From Panax quinquefolius (lineage: Eukaryota > Streptophyta > Magnoliopsida > Apiales > Araliaceae): 64,000 bases of DNA. Both the position numbers and the translations under genes were made by a program. The DNA is taken from assembly GCA_020205615.1 (NCBI GenBank), contig CM035170.1, forward strand, positions 113,684,253 through 113,748,252. The letters run 5' to 3'. A model generated the notes under the pieces. That model was not told the origin of the DNA, made no database searches, and saw only the letters and a list, made by a program, of their open reading frames with translations. Each line of letters begins with the position of its first letter. Positions within the stretch are counted from its first letter, which is position 1. Below, in pieces: positions 48,346-59,961 of this stretch.

Positions 48346-48454
48346 TCAAACGACCAAACCATTAAAATCAATCACGGTCATCTCAAGCCATAAAGCTATT
48401 CGTTTATTGAAAAAGCGGATGTCAAGCTTTCTTAGCTCATGTCACGATTTAAAC

Positions 48455-49345
48455 AAAAATAAATCGGTTTTGAACGATATTTCTATTATTAATAAATTTC
48501 GACGTATTCCCCGAAGAACTTCTGGCCTACCCGAGGCGTGAAATTGAATTTTGTATCGACCTTGAACCCCCGTACAAAACCTATTTCCAAAGCCCCATAT
48601 CGAATGGCTCTATTGAACTTCGAGGAGTTAAAGACCCAACTGCAGGAATTGTTAGACATTGGCTTTATTCATCCTAGTACTTCTCCTTGGGGTGCTCCTA
48701 TTCTATTCGTGAAGAAGAAAGATGGGAGTATGCGACTTTTTGTATTGATTATCGGGAGTTGAATCATGTCACCATCAAAAATAGGCATCCATTGCCACGT
48801 ATTGATGACTGTTTGACCGATTGCAAGGAGCCAAATTCTTTTAAAAGATTGATCTTCGTTAGGATATCACCAATTGAAGATTAGAACCGTTGACATTCCA
48901 AAGACGGCCTTTAAGAACTCAGATGCGGGCATTATGAATTCTAGTCATGTCCTTTGGATTGACTAATGCTCCTGCTTCCTTCATGGATATGATGAACCGA
49001 GTATTCAAGGAATATTTAGATCACTTTGTGGTCGTCTTTATTGATGACATCCTTATTTATTCCAAAAGCCGTGAAGATCATGAGCAACACTTGAGGTCGA
49101 CACTCCAAAAGCTTCGTGAATATAAGCTTTATGCCAAGTTAAAGAAATGCGAGTTCGGCTTGAAGAAGTAGCATTCCTTGAGCACGTGGTATCAAGTCAT
49201 GGAATATCTCATTGACCCAAAGAAAGATTGAAGCTATTCAAAGTGGGAACAACCTAAATCGATGTAATAGAAAAGACGTAGCTTTTTCGGTTTATTTGGT
49301 TATTATCGGAGATTCATGGAAGAATTTTCTCGAATCGCTACTCCA
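48455..49345 (+). pseudogene. reverse transcriptase domain of element B
   Basis: Split over at least three frames. 48538-48762 holds [20 protein letters not shown] and the [20 protein letters not shown] motif; 48740-48830 holds [20 protein letters not shown]; 48947-49171 holds [18 protein letters not shown] and the catalytic FIDDILIYS (49037-49063), with both aspartates present. The DLRSGYHQ region (48850-48890) is damaged. Would copy the element RNA into DNA. Confidence 0.85.
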
Positions 49346-49830
49346 TTGACTCGGTGACTCGAAAAGATACAAAGTTCGGTTGGAGCGAAGAATGTGAGAA
49401 GAGTTTTCAAGAACTCAAGAGGAGATTTATTTCAAAGACCTGTTACGACAATACCATCGGCTCGGAGGATTTGTCATCTATGATGCTTCGATGCAAAGGG
49501 TTGGGATGTGTTCTCATGCAACATGGAAAAGTTATAGCTTTATGCCTCATGACAACTCAAAGAATATGAGAGGAATTATCCTACTCATGATCTAGAGTTA
49601 GCGGTTGTTATCTTTGCACTTAAAATTTGGAGGCATTACTTGTATGGGGAGAAAGTGGAGATCTTTACGGATCATAAAAGCCTCAAATATTTCTTCACTC
49701 AAAAGGAACTCAACATGCGACAACGGCGTTGGCTTAGCTATTGAAAGATTATGATCATACCATCCAATACCATCTCGAAAAAAGCGAACGTGGTAATGGT
49801 GACACATTGAGTAGAAGAAGATATGCAAGT
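49346..49830 (+). pseudogene. RNase H domain of element B
   Basis: FGWSEECEKSFQELKRRF starts the linker (49372); FVIYDAS (49470) carries the first catalytic Asp, and [20 protein letters not shown] and [12 protein letters not shown] follow (49590-49695). A frameshift lies near 49480 and a stop near 49741, before the DYDHTIQYHLEK segment. Confidence 0.8.
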
Positions 49831-49849
49831 CTGAGTGCGTTATTGTCAA

Positions 49850-51045
49850 CGCAAAGACCCATTTTGTGTGACTTGCAAAGGATGGAGATAGAGTTAAAGA
49901 CTCTGGGGACGCGTGTGATGATAAGCGAGTATCTGAGTAGAACCGACTTTAATCGATAAAGTTAAAGTCGCTGCTCAGCTACTGAGACACTGGAGGTGAT
50001 CGCGCATGAGGAAGAAAGTGCAAGAAGGTGTTATCTTAGGAAGAAAGAATCGATGAAGAAGGAATACTTGAGTCAACTCGGACTTTGTGTTCTAACGACC
50101 ACGATTTAAAGTATAATATCATGATGGGGCGCACAACACACCATTAGCAATCCATCACAGGAGTACCAAAATGTATCATGATATTAGTCATACATTTTGG
50201 TGGAGCAATATGAAGAGAGAGATAATATTTGTTTATCTCAAGGTGTCTAACTTGTCAACGAGTTAAGCGGAGCATCAAGTACCAAAAGGTCCATTGCAAC
50301 CACTTGAAATTTCAGAATGGAAGTGGGAGCACATTACCATGGATTTCATTCACGGCCTTCCTAAGGTTTCTTAAGGCATTGATGCGATTTGGGTCATTGT
50401 TGATAGATTGACCAAGGTCATTTGCTCATTTCTTACCGATCACGAGAAACTTATACACTTGAACGTCTTGCTTTCAGTATGTACATAAACGAGATTGTAA
50501 GATCGCATGGTATGCCGGTATCCATAGTTTACGATCGAGACCCAAGATTCACTTCACGATTTTGGGTTAGTTTGCAAAAAGCTATGGGTGCAGACTTACG
50601 ATTTAGCTTCGGCATATCATCCTCGACCAGGACGGACGATCGATCGAGAGGACTATTCAAACTCTTGAAGATCTATTAAGACTACTGTGTCCTTGATTTC
50701 AAGGGGAGTTGGGACAAGTTCTTACCATTGGTGGAGTTTTCCCACAACAACAGATTATCAAGCAAGTATTGGCATGGCTCCATTGAAGCACGGAAGAAAG
50801 TGTCGTTCTCGGTATCTTTGGGATGAGGTGGGTGAAGCAACGTTGTTGGGACCGGAGTTGATACGTATGACTACGGAAAAAGATTCAAACGATCCGACAA
50901 CGTATAAAAACCTCACAAAATCGACAAAAGAGTTATGCTGATCTTCATCGAAAGGACGTGGAATTCGATATAAGAGATCATGTGTTGTTAAGAGTTTCTC
51001 CATGGAAAGGAGTTACAAGATTTGGAAAGAGAGAAAACTTAATCC
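49850..51045 (+). pseudogene. integrase of element B
   Basis: The zinc-binding part keeps CLTCQRVK (about 50244-50267) after a damaged His region at 50130-50160. The catalytic core keeps MDFIHGLP (50339), VDRLTK (50400) and the D of IVYDRDPRFTSRFW (50519-50560); the third acidic residue falls in a shifted frame near 50650 (ERTIQTLED). Several stops break it. Would insert the DNA copy into the chromosome. Confidence 0.8.
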
Positions 51046-51405
51046 TCGATTCATCGGTCCATTTTAATCCTCGATCGAGTAGTAATCGTGGCCTATAGAC
51101 TCGCGACTTTCTGCTAAATGTGTCTCGTGTTCATAACGTTTTTCACATATCCATGTTACGTAAATATGTGAAAGACCGAACCATATTATTGAGTTAGAAC
51201 CAGGACGAAATAGCGGAAGATTTGACGTATGAAGAGGTTCTGTTCAAATTTTGGATAAGAAGGAACATATTCTACGCTCCAAGGTTATACCTCAAGTCAA
51301 AGTTTTGTGGAGGAACCACGATGTTGAGAAATGACTTGGGAGTTAGAATCGAAATGAAATCAAGGTATCCTTACCTCTTGACATACCAGTGCACGTACCA
51401 CTAAT
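51046..51405 (+). pseudogene. integrase C-terminal and chromodomain-like tail of element B
   Basis: SRVHNVFHISMLRKYVKD (51121-51175) is the usual end of the Gypsy integrase. The sequence after it (LTYEEV at 51221, then a shifted RNHDVEK-type segment and EMKSRYPYLL, ending at about 51380) matches the chromodomain tail of Tekay/Del elements, which directs insertion to heterochromatin. Confidence 0.7.
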
Positions 51406-51420
51406 TTGAGGGCAAAATTT

Positions 51421-51435
51421 CATAAGAAGGGAGGT
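51421..51435 (+). promoter_or_regulatory. polypurine tract of element B
   Basis: CATAAGAAGGGAGGT just before the 3' LTR start TGTAAGACCC; the same context as the tract of element A. Confidence 0.8.
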
Positions 51436-54134
51436 TGTAAGACCCGACTTTTATAAATAAAGATGAATTTTCTATAAATATTATTTTTGAATATTATGTA
51501 ATAAATTTGATATAATGTTATAGTTGTAGGTAATATTTATAAATTTTACAAAGTAAGCAAGTTGTTATAAAATATTCGTTTGGTGGGGAATATTCTTTTT
51601 TGTGGGGAATATTAAATGCGACTACTCAATCATTTATGGACCCCTAACTAAGTATTATCAGTAGTTAGAAAACGACAAAATTATCTTTCTATAAAAATAA
51701 TGGCGGAGGTGTTATCGTTAAAAGCTGTTGAACTACCGGTGGTAAAAAGTACGATGTCTGGCGTGGTTGCATAGTAGACACGGTATTGATTATTGATGCT
51801 TACGTGAAAAGTCACTTAGCTATACTCAATTATTGCTACGATGAATTGTTGCATCATATCTCTTATATTATTAATTCAATTATTGTCACAATTATCATCG
51901 TATAATATGTTATATTATTAATTGAGGCGACAAGTTATAAATGATTAATAATTGTTGAAAGATTAAAAATGTGTTGATTAAAAATAAAATGATTTGTGGT
52001 AATATTTATTCAATCCTTGATGTATATAAAGAGTCATTATGAGGCGTTTGTGGTAAGTTTGATTATTTTATGGGGGGCCCATATGTCATCATCTAAGATT
52101 CTCTTCGTCAATAGTAATTACCTTTGTGAATAGTAATTACCTTCGTCAATAGTATTTACCTTCGTCAATAGTAATTACCTTTGTGAATAGTAATTACCTT
52201 TGTAAATAGTAATTACCTTCGTCGATAGTATTTACCTAAATCGATAGTAATACCTTCTTCAATAGTATTTACCTTCGTCGATAGTAATTACCCCTTCGCA
52301 AATAGTAGTTGTCCTTGATATTACCAAGAGTTAAGCGCTCTTGATTGTTCCGAAGGTTAATTACCCTTCATGAAATAGTAGTTGTCTCTTGATATTACCA
52401 AGAGTCATTTTGACCTTCGTTAAGACCAAGAGCCACTCTCATTTTTTCTATAAATAGAAAGCTCATTTCTTCATTATTTCTTACGAATTCATTGAAACTC
52501 TGAGAGAGAAACTATAGAGAAAAAGAAGAAAAGTATTCTCGCTACTTCACTTTTCCAATATTGGTTCTTCTAAGGTAAGGGATATTATTTGTTGTACTCG
52601 TAAGGGGTGTTATTCTTTCTTATTCACGAAGAGAACTTACGTTATTCCATTCTTTATTATTCGGTTGGAATAACTTTTGTATAATGGCGTACCTATACAT
52701 AACCTTTGTATACGCTGCATACCCCACATACTTGGTGAAATCCTTATGTTATTCCATTCTTATTTATTACATTGGAATAACTTTGTATCTGTGGACTCCC
52801 TATACTTGGTGAAATCCTTATATTATTCCGTCTTTATTATTACATTTGGAACATCTTATGCATGTGTTTTACAGGACACGGTTAAAATCTTTATTATTAT
52901 TCTATTGGAACATCACATGCGTGTTTTTTACTTCGGACTGGTTAAAATCTTTATTATTATTACATTTGGAACATCACATGCATGCGTTTTACATGGGACA
53001 CGTTCCGTTATTTATTATTACTGTTGGAATAACTTTTGCTCATTGTCTTGATCTATCGCATGCATGGTGATTTCTTTAGTTATTCCATTCTTTATTATAC
53101 CCGGTTGGTTAAAACTTTGACTTCTATACTCCATGAAATTAGTAGAATATCCTTGATATTTGCGTTTCACCCGATATCTTTTCATGGAAATATTTTACGA
53201 TTATCCTTGAATTTTACTCTACAAAACGAAGATCATGTTGACAATTTGGACGTTAATAATTCTGGATAAAATAATTCTTAAACTTGTTTTATTGAATTCT
53301 TATATCATTGTCATCATCCTCATGTTTATATTATGTTGAAAGTCATCTGTGGCCTGTAGTGCATAGATGGACTTGGTATGATTATGACCAGAGACTATTC
53401 GGTGTAATCATGATAGTAATGTTACAAATGATGTGATAAAAATCCTCAAATTGGTAGTAGTGCATTGATGGGCCGATTGTTGGCATGATCATGACCATTA
53501 ATGAATACACAACTATTCTTTGCGTAGTGCATGAATAATTGTGGTCGTGATCTTAAAGAATATCCTTGGCCGTAGTGCGAGGAGTGATTCGATGATGTGG
53601 AATATTTATTAAAAAGTGAGTCTCAAACTATAATGAGTGATGAAAAACCTTTTAAATCATAAAAGATAGTAGATTTTATTTTCTACTTGACTCTTTTAAT
53701 GGATTCTTTGGTTCCATTGTAGTTAAACTTGATGTTCATTATATTTTATCGGTTTAACTTTGTTGTGAAGCTAATGATAATTTATTACGCATTATCTTAG
53801 TCATAATATTTCTTCTTGAGCTAGTTGAGCTCACCCTTTATTTCACTGTTCTCTTTAGGAAATGAGAATATAGTTGGGACGAGTCGGGGAACGGAGTAAT
53901 GGTCCAGAGGATAGCATTAGTAGTCCTCACTATTCTGTGAAATAGTGTGATAATAATTGTAATGAGGACTCCTTTTGAGTTTGTATAATATCTAGTAGAC
54001 AATATTTGTATTCAAACTTACAGTTTATGTCGTATTGTACATGACAGTTATATTAGTAAGTTGTATTTAAATTCTGTACCATGTATCTGACTACCCAAGA
54101 TGGGTGATGTATACCTAATTTTGGGGGCGTCACA
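51436..54134 (+). repeat. 3' LTR of element B
   Basis: 2699 bp, collinear with the 5' LTR: U3 repeat at 52100-52290, TATAAATA at 52449-52456, donor-like TAAG/GTAAGGGATATT at 52575, hairpin units 52640-53110, and end GGGGGCGTCACA. Confidence 0.93.
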
Positions 54135-55429
54135 CATTAATTATATAGAACATGTGTTACAATGTGGGAAAGGCACATGTAATAGATAATAAATAATAGA
54201 TAGATTCCATTCAAAATCTTACCACATCAGCACAGTCTCATATGAACTCACGTAAATTGTTTATTCTATTTTAATAAAATAATTAAACCAATTTCAAGTT
54301 TCATGACATAATTAATTATACTTCTAGTATCCCATAAAAAAACCTAGTTTAGATTCTTTTACTAATCAATTAGTGAAAATTACAATTTCAATTCATGTAA
54401 ATTAATTTGATAATGTAATAATTGATTTCTTGAACTATTTTAAAAAATATCGATTATTACAAAATTATTATTTTAAAGATAAAAATAAATATTCACATGA
54501 ATTTTAAATTGATTGAGTTTTCCATAAATTGGTTAAGGAAATAAATTTTCATATCTTTAGAATCAATTAGCGTGGTTCAAATAATTGGAAGAATTTTTGG
54601 AAGCTAATAGATTGAAGTTTTAAAATGAATATGGAAATAATTTTTAATTGCATGGAACTATGAAAAGTAGGTAAAATAAATAAAAGTCTAATATTAAAGG
54701 AAATCTACTTTTCAAATAATTAAAACTAATTTTTCATAAAAAGCAAGTTGCCCCTATCATGTTTAAATTGATCCATTCTGGTTGTTGCCTAAGAGAGTTA
54801 TCTAATTAATGGATCCTAAAATAACGTGACTGTTGATAATATCCATAAAATAAGGTGATCGGTATATATATCAAAGTAATTGTCAAGGGTATTTTTGTCA
54901 ATGGCAAAAAGAAGCATTAATTAAGATGGACATGTGTCAATTTTGTAGAATGACATATGTCAATTTATTGTGTCATGTACTGTGATTTAGTATATATAAT
55001 AGATTACAAGAAAAATGCATCAACTAAATAATTACAAAAAGAAGGTAATTATTATAAAAATAGTACAATTCACATTAATAAGGAAACCTAAAATCAAGGA
55101 CAAATAAGCTCTTTATAATTCAAATTCAAATATTTGGATCTAACAACAAAAATAAATTCAAATTCAAAATAATAATTCAAATTTAAATACTCAAATTCAA
55201 ATCTTCATCTCCTCACATACACTTGAAAAAATAGTCCCGCCACACTTGCCGCTATTAATCGCCGCATTACACCACCGCGAATTTTCGTTGTCTAAAATGC
55301 CAATGAGAATAAGAAGAAGATTCGCCCTACAAAAAATTTAAAAATAAATAAATGTAATTATTAATGTTCTGAATTTTTTTTATAAATACTTTGTTACTCA
55401 TAAATAATAAAATGGTTACCTTTGAATGA

Positions 55430-55740
55430 ATAGTTGGTTACCAACTGCATCACATTCAAACGAAATTGGTAACTTGATAAAATTGAATTAGTTACCATGG
55501 TGCGAAGGTTTGGTTTACAACCCGCATCTATGAAAAAACTAAAGGTGTGGATGTGAATTAGTTACTTTTTGGTATGAAGGTTTTGTTACCTTGAGTACGA
55601 AGGTTTGCTTACCTTGATCCGAAGGTTTGGTAACCAATTGTACTAAGAAAAAATTTAAAGTGTGGAGGTTGATTGGTTACTTTGATACGGTTTGGTTACT
55701 AGATATGAAGGTTTGGTTACCATCATCCGAAGATTTGAAT
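55430..55740 (+). repeat. GGTTTGGTTACC minisatellite
   Basis: Irregular repeats of (G)CGAAGGTTTGGTTACC.TGA appear at least seven times, with spacing of about 20-40 bases. The unit is too degraded to give a fixed period. Confidence 0.6.
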
Positions 55741-56649
55741 CTACTGCAGGTATTATTCTCAAGAAGCATGTCTCTGCGATTTTCTCTTGAATCTCTTGAT
55801 AACATTCGTAATTTCTTTTCTCTCGTAAGTAGCTGCACTCAGGACTTCAATTCTAGCAAACCAATGAAACCCAAATTAATAAAGAAGAAAAGCGGTTCAA
55901 GCCTCGTGCATCTTCATTTGTTGTTTCTTTCTGACCAAACACTCGAATCATAGAGCATAACCTCACTGCACAACAACCCCGAGGCACCTTTCCATATTAG
56001 TCATCCACTTTAATCCTATGGTTAACATCTTTGTTAGTCTCTCTCTCTCCATAATAATAGAACCAAGATATCAGAATGTTCTTTTTTTGGGCACCTCCGC
56101 CCATCCATAACAAGTTTCTCGCTTCCCTCTTATTTTCGCTAAATACACATGAATGGAAAATTGAACGTATGCAGATGAAAGTAAGGTTATCAGGAGGCCA
56201 TTTTAGAATGAAGAAGAAGAAGACTCGTGATCATGAGCATCAGAAGCAGGAAATCGAATGGGAGATTTATTGTAGGTGGCGATGGGGATGTAATGGAGAT
56301 TTTGTACGTTGCAGTTGTTATACATAGATGAGGAGAGAGAATAAGCCCTAAATTAAAGAATCCTAATTGAATATTAATTCCCTAAATTAAGGAATCCTAC
56401 TTGCATTAGTATTGTAAATAAATTTGGAAGTGTATTAGTTGTGTAAAAGTTTTATGAGGGCACTTTTGTTGTATTTATTTTTAAAAATGTAATAGAATAT
56501 GTAATTGTTCCTATAATTTAAGCAGATTGTGACCTCATCTATGGTTTATGATTGCTATAATTAATTGGTGGGAATAGAACCACACTCGGTCATGGGCTGG
56601 GCTTTGTCAAATTTAGGCCATTTTTGGTCCGGCCCGCAGCCCACGACTA

Positions 56650-56755
56650 TTTTTTTTTTTTTTTTTTTTAGCAAAATGTAGTGGGTTATGAGACTTGAAC
56701 ACAAGACTTGTAAGTAAATAAATAAGAGTTCAAACCAACTAAGCTACAACTATTT
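56650..56755 (-). mobile_element. tRNA-derived SINE-like retroposon with poly(A) tail
   Basis: On the minus strand an A box TAGCTTAGTTGG (56735-56746) is followed by a B box GTTCAAGTC (56692-56700) and, after CATAACCCACTACATTTTGC, a run of about 20 A residues (56650-56669 on the plus strand as T). This order of Pol III boxes plus an A tail is that of a tRNA-derived SINE or a retroposed tRNA. AATAGT occurs at both ends as a possible short target duplication. Confidence 0.6.
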
Positions 56756-57937
56756 GTTTTTAATGCAATAATATATATGATTATATATTTATAAATTTCA
56801 TATATACTAGTAAATAGTGAGCTACTTGAATTCAGATTTTAATAAAAGGAATATGATTACAATTAACTTTAATTTTCAAGACAAAAGATATTAAGAACAA
56901 GGCACAAAAGCTCTGTAATATTAGTAAGTGTATTGCTAAAGGGTTCTACCTTTTTTTAGCCGAGAGAGATGAGTATATATAATATTGGGACCAACAGCTA
57001 TAAAATATTGAAACAAGAATACCCAAAATCTTGGATGGAATAAAATAAAATATCAGCAACAATATTTGATCCACCAGGTATGAGAGGATATTTCTCCAAA
57101 ATAGTTTTTTCAAAGATTTTGATATTCAAAACTAAAACAATTTAAAAAAGCTTAATTAAAGGAAAAGATATCCCAAACAGATTTGATAAAATTATGTCAA
57201 TAGAGTCCCAATCAGTTTGTTGACATATTCAAAACTGAATCTAGTAGTACAATCCAAATGGAGTAATCACGAAAACCAAACAATAAACATCATAGGTACT
57301 TTAATTTAAGTTTTCTGATATCAACATTTTGAAGCTATTCCCTTAATTTTCATGTCTTCTTTAGGTACTTTGTTTATGTTATTATGGAATATATTTATAA
57401 TATTGTTAAACTACTAGAACATTTATTATTAATAATATTTATAATATTGTTTATTATTATTTATTTTTAATATTAATTATTATTAATATTTTTGGTGTAG
57501 TAAGATTTTGTTATAAAAAAAAAATTAAAGAGGAAAGTCATGGTGGCCGTACCAAAGCCGCCAATGAAAAACAACAATTCAATTTCACCAAAACCCGAAC
57601 CCTTTTAAATTTGCGAAACACGTCAGAGGTCTGCCCGCTCTCGGCCCGATCAGGCCCACCCGACCCGTTTGCCATGTGTACTCAGTTGATGACATTTGAA
57701 AACAAACGGGCCCTAGAGTAAATATATATAAAGTATTTTGTGAGGTTACATAGAGAAAACGTCATCAATAAAAGAAAAATTAAAAATTGACTAGGAGAAA
57801 CTACCAAAGATAGATAGCTGGTGCGCATCCCATTATTTTTATGGTAAGTTGATAAGTTACTAATACAATGTTGACAGTGAAATTATTTCACGGCCTACGT
57901 TTTAATAATATATTAGTCAATTGATAAAAGTTAACTA

Positions 57938-59023
57938 CTTTCTTCGTTCTTAAAAGATTGTCGTTTAAAGTTTTGGCGCATGGATTAAGGAATTGTCATT
58001 TACCAAGTAAAATTTGTTTAAAATTCCATCACTACCCTTTTATGGGAAATTAAAAACTATTAATACAAGGGAGAGAATTTGACAAAAAACACTTTTTGGC
58101 CACTGTGGTTATAGTGATTTAACGAATTAAGCCCTTTGTATTTTTAAAATATCTGATTAGTTAAATTTGAACTTTTTAAAAATATTGATAAGCTAATTCA
58201 GTCCAATTTCTTGGAGGACATTAACAAATTACTGCGTGGCATTGAAAAAAAAACAAATTTTTTATTTTTACGATGTTGACATAAAAAATAAAATAAAAAA
58301 TAACACCATTGATTATGTGACATATACAATACATATTGACTTTATATTTAATTATATAAGACCAAATTTTTTTTGAATTTTTTAGACAACAAAAAATAAT
58401 GCAAATTAAAACATAAATAAATTAATATTTATAAACATAAATAAATAATGAATTTTCTTTCTTTTTCTTTACCTAAATATTTATAATATTTATTAAAATA
58501 ATAATAAAATTAATTTTATTCATCTCATTTCATTATTTCTTTATGTTTATAAATATTAATTTATTTATGTTTATAATTTGTATTATTTCTTTTTGTCTAA
58601 AATTTTTAAAAAATTGGTCTTATACGATTAAATATAAAGTCGGCGTATTGTATATGCCACATAATCATCGGGTGTTATTTTATTTTATTTTTTACACATC
58701 GTAAGAAAAAAAATTTTTTTTTTTTAATGACACGTGTGCAGTTTTAACGTCCGTCCAAGAAATTGGATGGAATGGGCTTATCAACATTTTTAAAAAGTTT
58801 CATGGATAATGAATATTTTAAAAGACAATGGCTAATTCGTTAAATCACTATAACCACAATGGTAAAAAAGTTTTTTTCTTAGAAGAATTTCTTGGAGACT
58901 GATGAGAGAAGGTAGGGTAATATAGAAAAGTAAATAATTTATTCTCTTCGAAAGTTGTAAACGACAAACTTTTTGAAACAAATTTTTTCTTTTAAAACGA
59001 CAATATTTTAAGAATGGAGAAAG
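57938..59023. mobile_element. Stowaway-like MITE, split by a foldback element
   Basis: Left end CTTTCTTCGTTCTTAAAAGA and right end (minus strand) CTTTCTCCATTCTTAAAATA continue into TTGTCGTTT, and TA flanks both sides (57936-57937 and 59024-59025). Taking out the 800-bp insert leaves about 286 bp, a normal Stowaway size. Confidence 0.75.
58081..58880. mobile_element. foldback (Mutator-like) element with arms of nearly 400 bp
   Basis: The left arm (CACTGTGGTTATAGTGATTT..., AATTTCTTGGAGGACATTAAC..., ACATATACAATACATATTGA) is matched in reverse by the right arm (CATTGTGGTTATAGTGATTT on the minus strand, and so on) almost to the centre near 58480. Both flanks end in AGAATTT (58074-58080 and 58884-58890), consistent with a diverged 9-bp duplication. 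No coding frames. A transcript would form a very long hairpin. Confidence 0.75.
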
Positions 59024-59149
59024 TACGTGTTAACCACTCTCGTCTAATACTATGAGATCAATTACTATCGTTACACAAACCTCGTTTGAAGATGTTTCTT
59101 TAAAAGCTCTCTTAATAAAGTCAAAACTAGTGAAATTGGTTTAAATTAG

Positions 59150-59522
59150 TTACTTCGTTCAAGTTTATTTGTTATTATTTAAAATTATATATTTATTAAA
59201 AAATTATCTTCAAATTATCCATATTAACTACTCTATTATTATCTCTCTTTTTTAAATTAATTTTTTAACTATATTTTGAAATAATAAAATAGAAGAGAAA
59301 GAGGAGAAAAAAAAGAATATAGTTGTGATTCTAATGTTAAAATTAATAGTATTATTTTTCCAATGTATGTATGTATGTAATTTTGGATGAATTTTTTATA
59401 TAGTTCAATGAGAGTAGTTGAAAAAATGAGATAAAAATAGTATTAAAATAAAAACAGACATAAATTTGGACAAATATATAAAAAATATGACAAGCAAATT
59501 TAGATGGGGCCAGGAGAGTACA
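59150..59522. mobile_element. possible second MITE (weak ends)
   Basis: TTACTTCGTTCAAGTTTATT at the left and, on the minus strand, GTACTCTCCTGGCCCCATCT at the right resemble worn Stowaway ends with TA flanks and a shared ATTTG.TTGTCATATTT-like interior. The match is weak. Confidence 0.35.
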
Positions 59523-59961
59523 TAATTATATGTATTTATATGCAGTTAATAAAGATATGTTATTTGTATATAAAAAATTATTTTAATTCGATAAGGTCAT
59601 TTATTGCCTGAAAATAAAATTTATCATAGTTTTGTCCACATATGACATTATAAAAATAACAAAAATAAAATTATTTTACGTTTAAATTAAAGGCATGAAT
59701 ATAAATGACGAGTCTTGTTATACATTGCATATTCAAGATGTTGCACGCTCAGCTGTTAGATTGAAGAATATATATTATGCTAAGCATTATCAAACATATT
59801 ATCTTTTATTTTATTCATTTTTTTATTTCATTATTTCAATCCTAAAATAGCACTGAAGAATTAGATATAACATTGGAATTGATAATTTATATAAATATAA
59901 GATTGAAGTAATTAATAAAATTGGTCATGTACCACGTTGGCTTTTCCTCCATGGTAGCTTA

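Larger units (their letters stand above)
43862..54134 (+). mobile_element. LTR retrotransposon B (Ty3/Gypsy chromovirus, Tekay/Del-like), full length, 10.27 kb
   Basis: LTRs at 43862-46587 and 51436-54134 start TGTAAGACCC and end GGGGCGTCAC(A). The perfect 5-bp duplication CATTA flanks the element (43857-43861 and 54135-54139). A degraded initiator-Met primer site follows the 5' LTR and a purine tract precedes the 3' LTR. Internal order is gag (with zinc knuckle), protease, RT, RNase H, integrase and a chromodomain-like tail, which places it in Ty3/Gypsy chromoviruses; long LTRs and the tail wording suggest Tekay/Del. Coding frames are broken many times, so this copy is not autonomous as written. 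Confidence 0.95.
54140..57935. other. AT-rich intergenic interval after element B
   Basis: No supported gene. A minisatellite of GAAGGTTTGGTTACC-like units covers 55430-55740. Frames at 55627-55953 and 56076-56327 have no recognisable domain and probably arise by chance. A SINE-like insert lies at 56650-56755. GC-rich GGCCCG phrases near 56600-56640 and 57640-57680 may be ends of an unidentified element. Confidence 0.55.

Noticed and set aside
55627..55953. 108-codon frame after the minisatellite
   Set aside because: No recognisable domain, its start lies in the repeat, and no promoter or intron structure supports it.
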